Origin: Pseudomonadota bacterium
Lineage (GTDB): Bacteria > Pseudomonadota > Alphaproteobacteria > Reyranellales > Reyranellaceae
NCBI GenBank assembly: GCA_018240745.1
Contig: JAFEFF010000203.1
Coordinates: 1-48,789 of the forward strand
Direction: 5' to 3'
Length of the DNA stretch: 48,789 nt
In this document: positions 37,992 through 44,830 of the stretch, piece by piece
Layout of the letters: each line of letters opens with the position of its first letter
Position numbering within the stretch: position 1 is the stretch's first letter
Program-made: the position numbers and the translations under genes
The notes under the pieces: generated by a model
Seen by the model: the letters and a program-made list of their open reading frames with translations, nothing else
Databases searched by the model: none
Told to the model about the DNA's origin: nothing

Positions 37992-38120
37992 TCGGGCCGC
38001 TCGGCGACGAGGCCGAGGCGCGAAGATGTCGAACGGACAACGAAGACGGTTGCGCGCGGTGGCATCCGGTTTGGAAGGGGTCTAAGGTCGGCCGCGAGTG
38101 CCACCATGGAGTCTCGGGTC

Positions 38121-38633
38121 ATGAGCAAGAACGTCAAGGCGCGGCGGTCCGCCAACCTCGCGACGCCCACCGATCTCGGCGGCAATGCGACCAAGGATAT
38201 CACAGGCGGGCTCGCCATCCTCGCTGCCGACGTGCTGGCGCTCTGGATGAAGACCAAGAATTTCCACTGGCACGTGTCGGGACCGCACTTCCGCGACTAT
38301 CACCTGCTGCTCGACGAGCAGTCGAACCAGATCTACGCGATGGTCGATCCGATCGCCGAGCGTGCGCGCAAGCTCGGCGGCAAGGCATTGCATTCGATCG
38401 GCCAGGTCAAGAAGCTGCAGCGCGTGCTCGACAACGATGCCGAGTACGTCAGCCCGCAGGACATGCTCGCCGAGCTGCGCGAGGACAACAAGCAGCTCGC
38501 GAGGAACATGCGCGTGCTCCACGAGGTTTGCGACGAGCACAACGACATCGCCACGGCGAGCCTGATCGAGAACTGGGTCGACGAAACCGAACAGCGCACC
38601 TGGTTCCTGTTCGAGGCGGCCCGCCGGGACTAA
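38121..38633 (+). CDS. dps: Dps family DNA-binding ferritin-like protein
   Basis: A 170-residue four-helix protein. KTKNFHWHVSGPHFRDYHLL followed by LDEQSNQIYAMVDPIAER carries the His, Asp and Glu residues of the inter-subunit ferroxidase site of Dps. The N-terminus is basic (SKNVKARRS), as in DNA-binding members. It stores iron and shields DNA under oxidative stress. The ATG at 38121 is preferred; another in-frame ATG lies at 38106 and neither has a strong ribosome site. The stop overlaps the end of a pseudogene on the other strand. Confidence 0.9.
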   Translation: MSKNVKARRSANLATPTDLGGNATKDITGGLAILAADVLALWMKTKNFHWHVSGPHFRDYHLLLDEQSNQIYAMVDPIAERARKLGGKALHSIGQVKKLQRVLDNDAEYVSPQDMLAELREDNKQLARNMRVLHEVCDEHNDIATASLIENWVDETEQRTWFLFEAARRD

Positions 38634-38773
38634 GCGCGGCGCACCATTCCCGGCGCCAGATCCTTCAGCGACGGCGCGCCGACCTGCATCACGGCGGCGC
38701 GCCGCTCGCCGCGGAGCAGGCCGAGCACGCGCTCGACGCCCGGCTGGCCGAGCTGCAGCAGCCGGCGGCGGCT
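38630..38773 (-). pseudogene. 3' fragment of an alpha-hydroxy-acid oxidase gene
   Basis: The 48 codons read RRRLLQLGQPGVERVLGLLR, then GERRAAVMQVGAPSLKDLAP and GMVRRA. This is the C-terminal end of FMN-dependent alpha-hydroxy-acid oxidases (lactate dehydrogenase LldD type), which normally ends with a Gly-x-x-GV-x-x-x-L-x-x-LR helix and a GxxSLxDL turn. The rest of the gene is missing and argE ends at 38782, so it is a deletion remnant. An ATG at 38800 would allow a 56-residue peptide overlapping the end of argE. Confidence 0.65.
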
Positions 38774-38781
38774 CGCTCTCG

Positions 38782-39951
38782 CTAATGTGTTTCGGCCCAT
38801 CGGATGAGTTTCCGCAGGAAGGCGTCGCAGGCATCCATCTGCGACCTGGCCACGAACTCGTTGGGCTGGTGCGCCTGGGCGATGTCGCCCGGCCCGCAGA
38901 TCACGGTGGGGATGCCGTGGCCGCGGAAGATGCCGGCTTCGGTGCCATAGGGCACCGCGTAGGTTCGGTTGCCGCCGGTCCATTGCAGCGCCAGCCTGGC
39001 CGCTTCCTCGTTCTCCTGCGGCAGCAGGCCGGGCACGAAGGAGCGGCGCTTGAGCGTGATGTCGGCGTCGGGGTGCCGGGCCTTCATCTTCGGCAGCAGC
39101 AGCTCGGCGATGTAGGTCTCGGCGCGGCGCTGCACTTCCCATGGATCGTCGCCGGGCAGGGTGCGGTAGCCCCAGTTGAGCGTGCATTCGCGCGCCAGGA
39201 TGTTGCCCGCCGTGCCGCCGGTGACGATGCCGACATTGATCGTGGTGTGGTTGGGCACGGTGTCGAGGTGAGGATGCTTGCGCTGCGCCAACTCCTCCTG
39301 CAGCTCGTTCAGCCAATGGATGAAGTCGCCGGCGAAATGGATGGCGCTGACGCCGAGATGGGTCATCGACGAATGGGCCTCGAAGCCGGTGAAGGTGGCG
39401 ACGATGCCGCCGCCGGCATTCTGCGCATTGACCACACCCATCATGGTCGGCTCGCCGACGATCACGGCGCGCGGCCGCGGCACGCTGCCGACCAGCCGCT
39501 CGGCGAGCGAATGGGCGCCGAGGCAGCCGATCTCCTCGTCGTAGCTGAAGGCGAGATGCATCGGCACCTTGAGCTGCGCGTTCTGGAACGCCGGCACATG
39601 GCTGAGCGCGGCGGCGATGAAGCCCTTCATGTCACAGGTGCCCCGCCCATGGAGATTGCCGTCCGGCGTCTCGGTCAGCGTCCAGGGATCGCTGTCCCAC
39701 GGCTGGCCGTCGACCGGCACGACGTCGGTATGGCCCGACAGCACGATGCCGCCCTCGGCCTCCGGTCCGATGGTCGCGAACAGGTTGGCCTTGGTGCCCT
39801 CGGCGTTGGGCACCAGCGTGCTCCTGACGCCGAACCCGTCGAGATAACTTTGGATGTACCGGATCAGCTCGAGGTTGGAGTTGCGCGAGGTCGTGTCGAA
39901 CGCCACGAGGCGCTTAAGCATCTCGATCGAGGAGGGGGCCCGGGTGCTCAT
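38782..39951 (-). CDS. argE: Acetylornithine deacetylase
   Basis: A 389-residue M20-family amidohydrolase. IVLSGHTDVVPVDGQPWDSD and GRGTCDMKGFIAAAL carry the first metal His-Asp and the shared Asp; SYDEEIGCLGAHSL carries the catalytic Glu-Glu pair; ECTLNWGYRTLPGDDPWEV is in the dimerisation domain; IFRGHGIPTVICGPGDIAQA with HQPNEFV holds the last His. It releases ornithine from N-acetylornithine, or acts on a similar N-acyl amino acid. ATG at 39951; the frame further upstream has no support. Confidence 0.88.
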   Translation of the reverse strand: MSTRAPSSIEMLKRLVAFDTTSRNSNLELIRYIQSYLDGFGVRSTLVPNAEGTKANLFATIGPEAEGGIVLSGHTDVVPVDGQPWDSDPWTLTETPDGNLHGRGTCDMKGFIAAALSHVPAFQNAQLKVPMHLAFSYDEEIGCLGAHSLAERLVGSVPRPRAVIVGEPTMMGVVNAQNAGGGIVATFTGFEAHSSMTHLGVSAIHFAGDFIHWLNELQEELAQRKHPHLDTVPNHTTINVGIVTGGTAGNILARECTLNWGYRTLPGDDPWEVQRRAETYIAELLLPKMKARHPDADITLKRRSFVPGLLPQENEEAARLALQWTGGNRTYAVPYGTEAGIFRGHGIPTVICGPGDIAQAHQPNEFVARSQMDACDAFLRKLIRWAETH

Positions 39952-40020
39952 CCGGCCACCGTCGCACGCCGCCAGCGGAGCGCCAAGAGCCTGATTTTGC
40001 GATGAAATTTGCGGTCGTGT

Positions 40021-40049
40021 TTGACTTGCCCGCCCCCCGCCGCTAGAAC
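40021..40049 (+). promoter_or_regulatory. Sigma-70 type promoter of tRNA-Ser
   Basis: TTGACT (40021-40026) and TAGAAC (40044-40049) are separated by exactly 17 bases. Transcription would start around 40056, about 45 bases before the mature tRNA. Confidence 0.75.
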
Positions 40050-40099
40050 CGCCGCGCATCCGTCGTGGAAATCGATCGCCGGGGTCTTAACGGGCTCGC

Positions 40100-40192
40100 G
40101 GAGAGGTGGCCGAGCGGTCGAAGGCGGCGGTTTGCTAAACCGTTATACGGGGTAAACCCGTATCGAGGGTTCGAATCCCTTCCTCTCCGCCA
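40100..40192 (+). tRNA. tRNA-Ser (anticodon GCU), with encoded CCA
   Basis: The acceptor arm GGAGAGG (40100-40106) pairs with CCTCTCC (40182-40188), then G and an encoded CCA. The anticodon loop TTGCTAA within GGTTTGCTAAACC gives anticodon GCU, which reads AGC/AGU. The long variable arm (TACGGGGTAAACCCGTA) is the class II hallmark of tRNA-Ser, and GGTTCGAATCC is the T arm. The accessory block begins just downstream. Confidence 0.97.
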
Positions 40193-40288
40193 TTATCAAG
40201 AGACCCAGCAAGAGGGCGTTCTCGGGGGTGTTCCACACAGGGTTAGATGGTGGTTGGCATCGCAGTGTGCTGCGGGTTCGCTTGCGGG

Positions 40289-41266
40289 CTACTCGACTAT
40301 CTCATCGATCTCCGCGAAGAACTCAGGCGGCACGGCAATGCCGAGTGTCTTTGCGGTATCCGCGTTGAACACCATTTCGATGCGGGTTGGACGCGCGATC
40401 GGCAAGTCGATGACCTTGGCGCCGAGGAGCAGCTTGCCAACATAGCCGCCGGCCTGGCGATAGGCCTCAGCGAGGTTCGCGCCATAGCTCATCAGGCCGC
40501 CGCTGTCCGGAAATTCGCGAATATGATAGATGGCGGGTAGGGCGCTTCGCGCGGCAAGCGAGATGAACTGCGCGCGGCGCGAATGGAAGAATGGATCGTT
40601 CTCGACGACCAGCGCACCGACGCCATTGCGGGCCATGGCGGCGAAGGCCTCGGTGATCTCGGCTTCGCTGGCTGCCGAAGCGACCAAGAGGGAGCGCCCA
40701 AGCTGCTTGGCTGCGGCCTGCACATTCTGCCGGTACTCCGCCATGCCCGGATTGCCTGGGTGGAGCAGCAAGCCGATCTGGCCCACGCTCGGCAAGAGCT
40801 TGCAGATCAACTCTAGCCGCTTCGGCCCCAGTTCCCCGCTGACGATGTCGATGCCAGTGACGTTGCCCGATGGGCGGCTGTAGCTGTTCGCCAGTCCGTT
40901 CTTCAGCGGGTTAGCGGCCACAAATACTATCGGGATGACTGAGGTCGCGGCCTTTGCTGCAAGCCCGGAGGGCGCCGCGCCCATCGCGGCAATTGCCGAG
41001 ACCTTCGTATCGACCAGTTCGCGCGCCATCTCCGGCAGCCGGTCATACTTTCCACCGGCCCAGCGCCACTCAATAGTGAGATTGCGTCCCTCGGCGAAGC
41101 CGACCTGGGCAAGTCCGCGCCGGAAGCCTTCGACATGCGGTGTCGAATCCTTCTCAGATCGTGAACTTAGAAAGCCGATTGTCGGCCTGCCCGCGCCCTG
41201 AGCCGATGCGCCGCCAGTTCTCGCCGTTGCGACGAGGAGCGCCGGTATGAACTGGCGTCGTCTCAA
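40289..41266 (-). CDS. ABC_sub_bind (TrpX-like) orphan substrate-binding protein
   Basis: A 325-residue periplasmic binding protein with an N-terminal signal (RRRQFIPALLVATARTGGAS). PTIGFLSSRSEKDSTPHVEG and FRRGLAQVGFAEGRNLTIEW are the hallmark of the PF04392 family; GLMSYGANLAEAYRQAGGYV and IDLPIARPTRIEMVFNADTA close it. No permease or ATPase is beside it. Wobble positions hold more A/T than the neighbouring core genes, matching the accessory block that starts at the tRNA. Ligand unknown. Confidence 0.88.
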   Translation of the reverse strand: MRRRQFIPALLVATARTGGASAQGAGRPTIGFLSSRSEKDSTPHVEGFRRGLAQVGFAEGRNLTIEWRWAGGKYDRLPEMARELVDTKVSAIAAMGAAPSGLAAKAATSVIPIVFVAANPLKNGLANSYSRPSGNVTGIDIVSGELGPKRLELICKLLPSVGQIGLLLHPGNPGMAEYRQNVQAAAKQLGRSLLVASAASEAEITEAFAAMARNGVGALVVENDPFFHSRRAQFISLAARSALPAIYHIREFPDSGGLMSYGANLAEAYRQAGGYVGKLLLGAKVIDLPIARPTRIEMVFNADTAKTLGIAVPPEFFAEIDEIVE

Positions 41267-41348
41267 GACCTGACGTCCTCCCTAACGCCTATCGAATACG
41301 CTAGCACGAGCGAGAGGCATTACCATCAGCCCGCTCTTCGATAATCTC

Positions 41349-41432
41349 TTGCAATTTCACGTGACGATGCAGGTCGATGTCCGCTTCCGCAAGGGCCTGG
41401 ACGATTTCGAGAAGCAGCTCAAAGAGGTCAAG
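41349..41432 (+). pseudogene. Possible coding remnant
   Basis: A short stretch reads MQVDVRFRKGLDDFEKQLKE with strongly G/C-ending codons like the core genes; the pattern breaks after VK. It lies in the 193-base space between the binding-protein gene and the subtilase stop. It could be the end of a gene cut by insertion of the neighbouring block. No family recognised; chance is possible. Confidence 0.25.
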
Positions 41433-41459
41433 GTAGGTTCCTGCGCCGGCACAGGCGCA

Positions 41460-43592
41460 TCACTCGAATCTCTTCAACCTGACAATAGGAACGGTCGCGA
41501 TCCATCCCGCTCCACTGCGCTCGAACTGCGGCAAGGGTACCGCCCAAGACCGAACCGTCTGCCGATCCCCCGGGTTGCCCATAGCCAGATTGTCCGCGAC
41601 ACGGCGGGCAATTTGGGGTGCAGCGACGCTGGTCCCACCCATGGCAACTCGGGAATTGCTGTACGAGCCGGCCGCCAAGACGCCTGTATGCACACGCGAA
41701 TCCTCACTCACCGCGACGGCATCGGGCCAACGGGATGTCGTCGCCACCGGCGGATTAGGGAATGGCGGTGGTGCCGGCATTCCGGTCCTGGACCCGGCCG
41801 CCGAGTATTTCGCCACCACTCCCTCCTTTCCCAGGTAGCCTCCCATCACGATCGCTTCTGTTCCGGTCGCCAGTGAGTTGATGGTGTTTTCGCGTTTGAC
41901 CAAGCTAGAATTGTCGAATTCCTCGTCCCGCCCGGCATGATCGAACGCTCTGTAGAGGGAATCCGTAAGGTATGACTGCCGGCCGCGAACGGGAAAGCCA
42001 TAAACCTGGTCATCACGGCGAACCCAGGCGTGAATAATGTGGCGGGCTGCAGATGTCAGACCACCGGTATTCCGGAACTCAATCTTCCAGGTGCCGGCAG
42101 GGGCAAGCTCCGGGACTAGAACACCCGAGTCAGGCCGTCCGGTCGGCTGCAGCATGATGATGAAGCGCGTGCGGCTCGACGGCAGCCAGGGACTCGAAGC
42201 TACTTGGCCGTAATAGGGTGATGCCCCAAAATACACTGTGGAAAATGGCAACTCCGGGATGGTCCAACTTGCACCCGCTGGCGAAGTGATCCTGAGGGTT
42301 ACTCGGCTTGCAATCGCAATCGGGTCGGGAGGAAGCCAAATTTCCAGGAAGCTGGGCGTCCGATCGTCTGGTTGGACATGCCATTGCAATGTTCTAGGCG
42401 CTGCGGACGTGAACGACACCTGGGCGTGAATGCGCGAAAGATAGCTGTTGCCGGAAGGCAGGACCACGCGAAGGTCAATCCCCCTGGTCCGGCATTCCTG
42501 GATCTTGTGGTCGATAAAGGCTTCGAGAAATCCTGTCCCATCGTGCGGATCTGCCAGAAGCCCATAGCTCACGTTGATCACGACCGGCAGGCTAGCGAGG
42601 CCCCAAGACTGCGCGAGGTCCTGGGCACGCTCCACGATATGGGTGATCCCATGGGCAATATAATAGTAGAGCTCTCCGGGATTTTCGTCGGCCGTCACCC
42701 TCGTAGGAAGCTGGACGCACATGATCGGCCGGTTGTGGACCGGCGGGCTGGGGTCGAAGCCACAAGCGAGATCCATGACATGCGTGCCGTGCGAAGCACA
42801 CCAAGCCGCAGACTGGTGGTTGACGTCCGCCGCGGCAAGCGGCCTGGCAAAGTCGATCAGGCGGACCTTGCGATAGACAAGACCCTCGTCGATCACGCCA
42901 TCAACCATGGAGTTCTGTAGGGTCCAATCAATCTGCGACTTATACAGTTCGCAGCCAAAGGGCACAGCCTGTGGCGGAGGAAGCGTGAACGGTGGGACCG
43001 CAGGTGGAGGATTGGGGCCGTCCTGTAACCACCAATTCTCGACCCGCGATTCGATCACACCGCCGACAATCTTGCGGAACCGCTCGTTGGCGAAACCAAT
43101 CCCGTCATCGATGACACCCATGACGACGGGGCGCGGATAGGGTGGCGTGGCTAGAGCGATCGACGCCTTGCGCCTTACCACCCGTTTGCTCAGCGTTCCA
43201 AGCGCTTGGGTATCGAGCGGGCGCCCGAGCGACACGCTGTCGACGGAGCGCCGCGGCGCGGGCCCGGCAATCCTCTCGACAATGTCCTGGGTCGCCATAG
43301 TGCCAACCCAGACCGCGGGCTTCCCATCCCTGGGCTTGGTGTTGCTGCACAAGACCTGGAACGAGTCCTGCCAGCGCTTGCGGAATACCGGTCTCTTGAT
43401 GAAGACGCCATCAAGGAAATCCTTCGCAGTATCTGCCTTCAATTGCAGGAGAAGGGGCATCCGCTCCTTCCCAGACTCTTGACGCCCAGGAATGAAATAG
43501 TCGCTGCGTCCCGGGCCAAGCGCCCAATTGACGTAGGGATTGATTCTGTCCCAAGCGCCCGCGCGTTTTTCCTGCTGTTTCCGCTTTGCCAT
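41460..43592 (-). CDS. Subtilisin-family (S8) serine protease without signal peptide
   Basis: A 710-residue protein. The triad is complete: Asp in VVMGVIDDGIG (about 162), His in CASHGTHVMDLACG (about 268), Ser in AMGGTSVAAPQIA (about 655). The oxyanion Asn lies in RVVLPSGNSY (about 395). The long gap between His and Ser holds a beta-rich insert with TWKIEFRNTGGLTSA, like a P- or jelly-roll domain. There is no signal peptide; residues 1-150 are a charged region that may be a prodomain. Last gene of the minus-strand operon, 39 bases behind the PAP2-like gene. Substrate unknown. Confidence 0.88.
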   Translation of the reverse strand: MAKRKQQEKRAGAWDRINPYVNWALGPGRSDYFIPGRQESGKERMPLLLQLKADTAKDFLDGVFIKRPVFRKRWQDSFQVLCSNTKPRDGKPAVWVGTMATQDIVERIAGPAPRRSVDSVSLGRPLDTQALGTLSKRVVRRKASIALATPPYPRPVVMGVIDDGIGFANERFRKIVGGVIESRVENWWLQDGPNPPPAVPPFTLPPPQAVPFGCELYKSQIDWTLQNSMVDGVIDEGLVYRKVRLIDFARPLAAADVNHQSAAWCASHGTHVMDLACGFDPSPPVHNRPIMCVQLPTRVTADENPGELYYYIAHGITHIVERAQDLAQSWGLASLPVVINVSYGLLADPHDGTGFLEAFIDHKIQECRTRGIDLRVVLPSGNSYLSRIHAQVSFTSAAPRTLQWHVQPDDRTPSFLEIWLPPDPIAIASRVTLRITSPAGASWTIPELPFSTVYFGASPYYGQVASSPWLPSSRTRFIIMLQPTGRPDSGVLVPELAPAGTWKIEFRNTGGLTSAARHIIHAWVRRDDQVYGFPVRGRQSYLTDSLYRAFDHAGRDEEFDNSSLVKRENTINSLATGTEAIVMGGYLGKEGVVAKYSAAGSRTGMPAPPPFPNPPVATTSRWPDAVAVSEDSRVHTGVLAAGSYSNSRVAMGGTSVAAPQIARRVADNLAMGNPGDRQTVRSWAVPLPQFERSGAGWIATVPIVRLKRFE

Positions 43593-43631
43593 TGGAGACC
43601 TCCCCGTGGCCCTGTCACTGAGCCCTAACGC

Positions 43632-44801
43632 TTACCGCCACTCGCTCCTCGCCTTGCGCCACAGCCATCTAAGAATCGGACTGGGAGTGAGTGGCTGCAC
43701 TCCCAGATTGGCGATGTAAGGTACAGGCGGGCCGAGAAGATTCAGCCGGTCGAAGATCACCTCCCAGTAGAAATCGCCGTCATTCGGCGGAGGGTTGCCC
43801 CACGGGTAGTTGGTGCCAATGAACCTATAGGCCGGGTAGTTCGGCAGGCCGGCACCAAGCCGCCACAGATATCGTCCGAGTTGAATTCCGAGGAAGCACC
43901 CCGCAGCGCTGTCGACCGGGAAGTGCACGCCGGCTATTGTCCGATTGATGGCGATTCGCGACGCCAGACGCATGAGCTGGTTGCGCCAACTTATGTGACC
44001 GTAGGGCGGGCTCCCGGATGTCTGCAAAAGCCGCCATAGCACGTACGCTGACGTGAACGCTTCTGTCGCATGGCCGCTCGGAAAGCTGCTGTGCGACGGC
44101 GTCAAGATCATCGGCTGAACCTGTGGCGAATATTCGTTCGCTCGCCGGCTGGCGAGCGCCTGCTTAAAGCGCATCTCTGCGAAATTCGCCAGACGCAGCG
44201 CCGCGCCAAGCAGCTCGAACGTGTAGGGCGTGCGGGCCGGATTGAGGAACGGAATCGCGCTCAGGAAGGCGAGCGTGCCGTTCATCTGAGTCATGATCTC
44301 GGTCGCGCGGTCGCCACGAAGGTCGGCGTAGCTGTTCATAAAGACTAGGTATTGCTTGAACCTCGCCACAGTCGGACGAGAGATCATTGCAAGCCGCCTA
44401 TAGGAGAGGGGCCCGACGGACCGGAGGTGCTGCAGGAGCATGTTATTGGTTACGCCGACTCGGCGGAAACCAAGGTGCGAGACGAGCTCGAAGTCGAACA
44501 CGCTTGCTCTGACCCAAGGCTCCCAGCGTTCGAGGTTGTTGGGATTATCGAGAGGCAACTGCACTGGATCGGGAGCTGGAGGCGCCCATGGCCCGACGAT
44601 GCCGTCGCGTGTGGAGATCAGAGCTTCGGCGACGGCACCGGAATTCGCCAAGTTCAGGCTTGCGAGACCACCGACCTGGCCGAGGCCGCCTAATCCACCC
44701 AAGCCGCCCAATCCGCCAAGACCGCCCAATCCACCAAGGCCGCCCAATCCACCAAGGCCGCCCAAGCCGCCTAGTCCGCCGGCCGTTGATTGCGTAGACA
44801 T
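43632..44801 (-). CDS. PAP2/vanadium-haloperoxidase-like protein with GGL-repeat N-terminus
   Basis: A 389-residue protein. Residues 8-40 are eleven Gly-Gly-Leu units; then a helical region, and the PAP2 core with Lys213/Arg219-220, SHSSFPSGHATEAF (PSGH at 241-244) and NRTIAGVHFPVDSAAG (Arg287, His293, Asp297). This spacing is that of acid phosphatase/vanadium haloperoxidase active sites; the GVHFPVD form is closer to haloperoxidases. No signal peptide or strong membrane helix is seen, which is odd for a lipid phosphatase. Middle gene of the operon, 29 bases behind the cyclase gene. It may halogenate or dephosphorylate a product; this is inference. Confidence 0.85.
   Translation of the reverse strand: MSTQSTAGGLGGLGGLGGLGGLGGLGGLGGLGGLGGLGGLGQVGGLASLNLANSGAVAEALISTRDGIVGPWAPPAPDPVQLPLDNPNNLERWEPWVRASVFDFELVSHLGFRRVGVTNNMLLQHLRSVGPLSYRRLAMISRPTVARFKQYLVFMNSYADLRGDRATEIMTQMNGTLAFLSAIPFLNPARTPYTFELLGAALRLANFAEMRFKQALASRRANEYSPQVQPMILTPSHSSFPSGHATEAFTSAYVLWRLLQTSGSPPYGHISWRNQLMRLASRIAINRTIAGVHFPVDSAAGCFLGIQLGRYLWRLGAGLPNYPAYRFIGTNYPWGNPPPNDGDFYWEVIFDRLNLLGPPVPYIANLGVQPLTPSPILRWLWRKARSEWR
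44682..44780 (-). repeat. Eleven 9-bp tandem repeats encoding Gly-Gly-Leu
   Basis: The units vary in wobble bases (GGCGGCCTT, GGTGGATTG and others). Units 3-4 and 5-6 are exact copies of one 18-bp block, a sign of recent slippage. Gains or losses would stay in frame. Confidence 0.9.
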
Positions 44802-44830
44802 GCGTGCCCCCTTTCGGTTCGCTCAATCCA

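Noticed and set aside
44682..44780. CRISPR array or minisatellite RNA
   Set aside because: The units are 9 bp without spacers and keep the reading frame of an intact protein.
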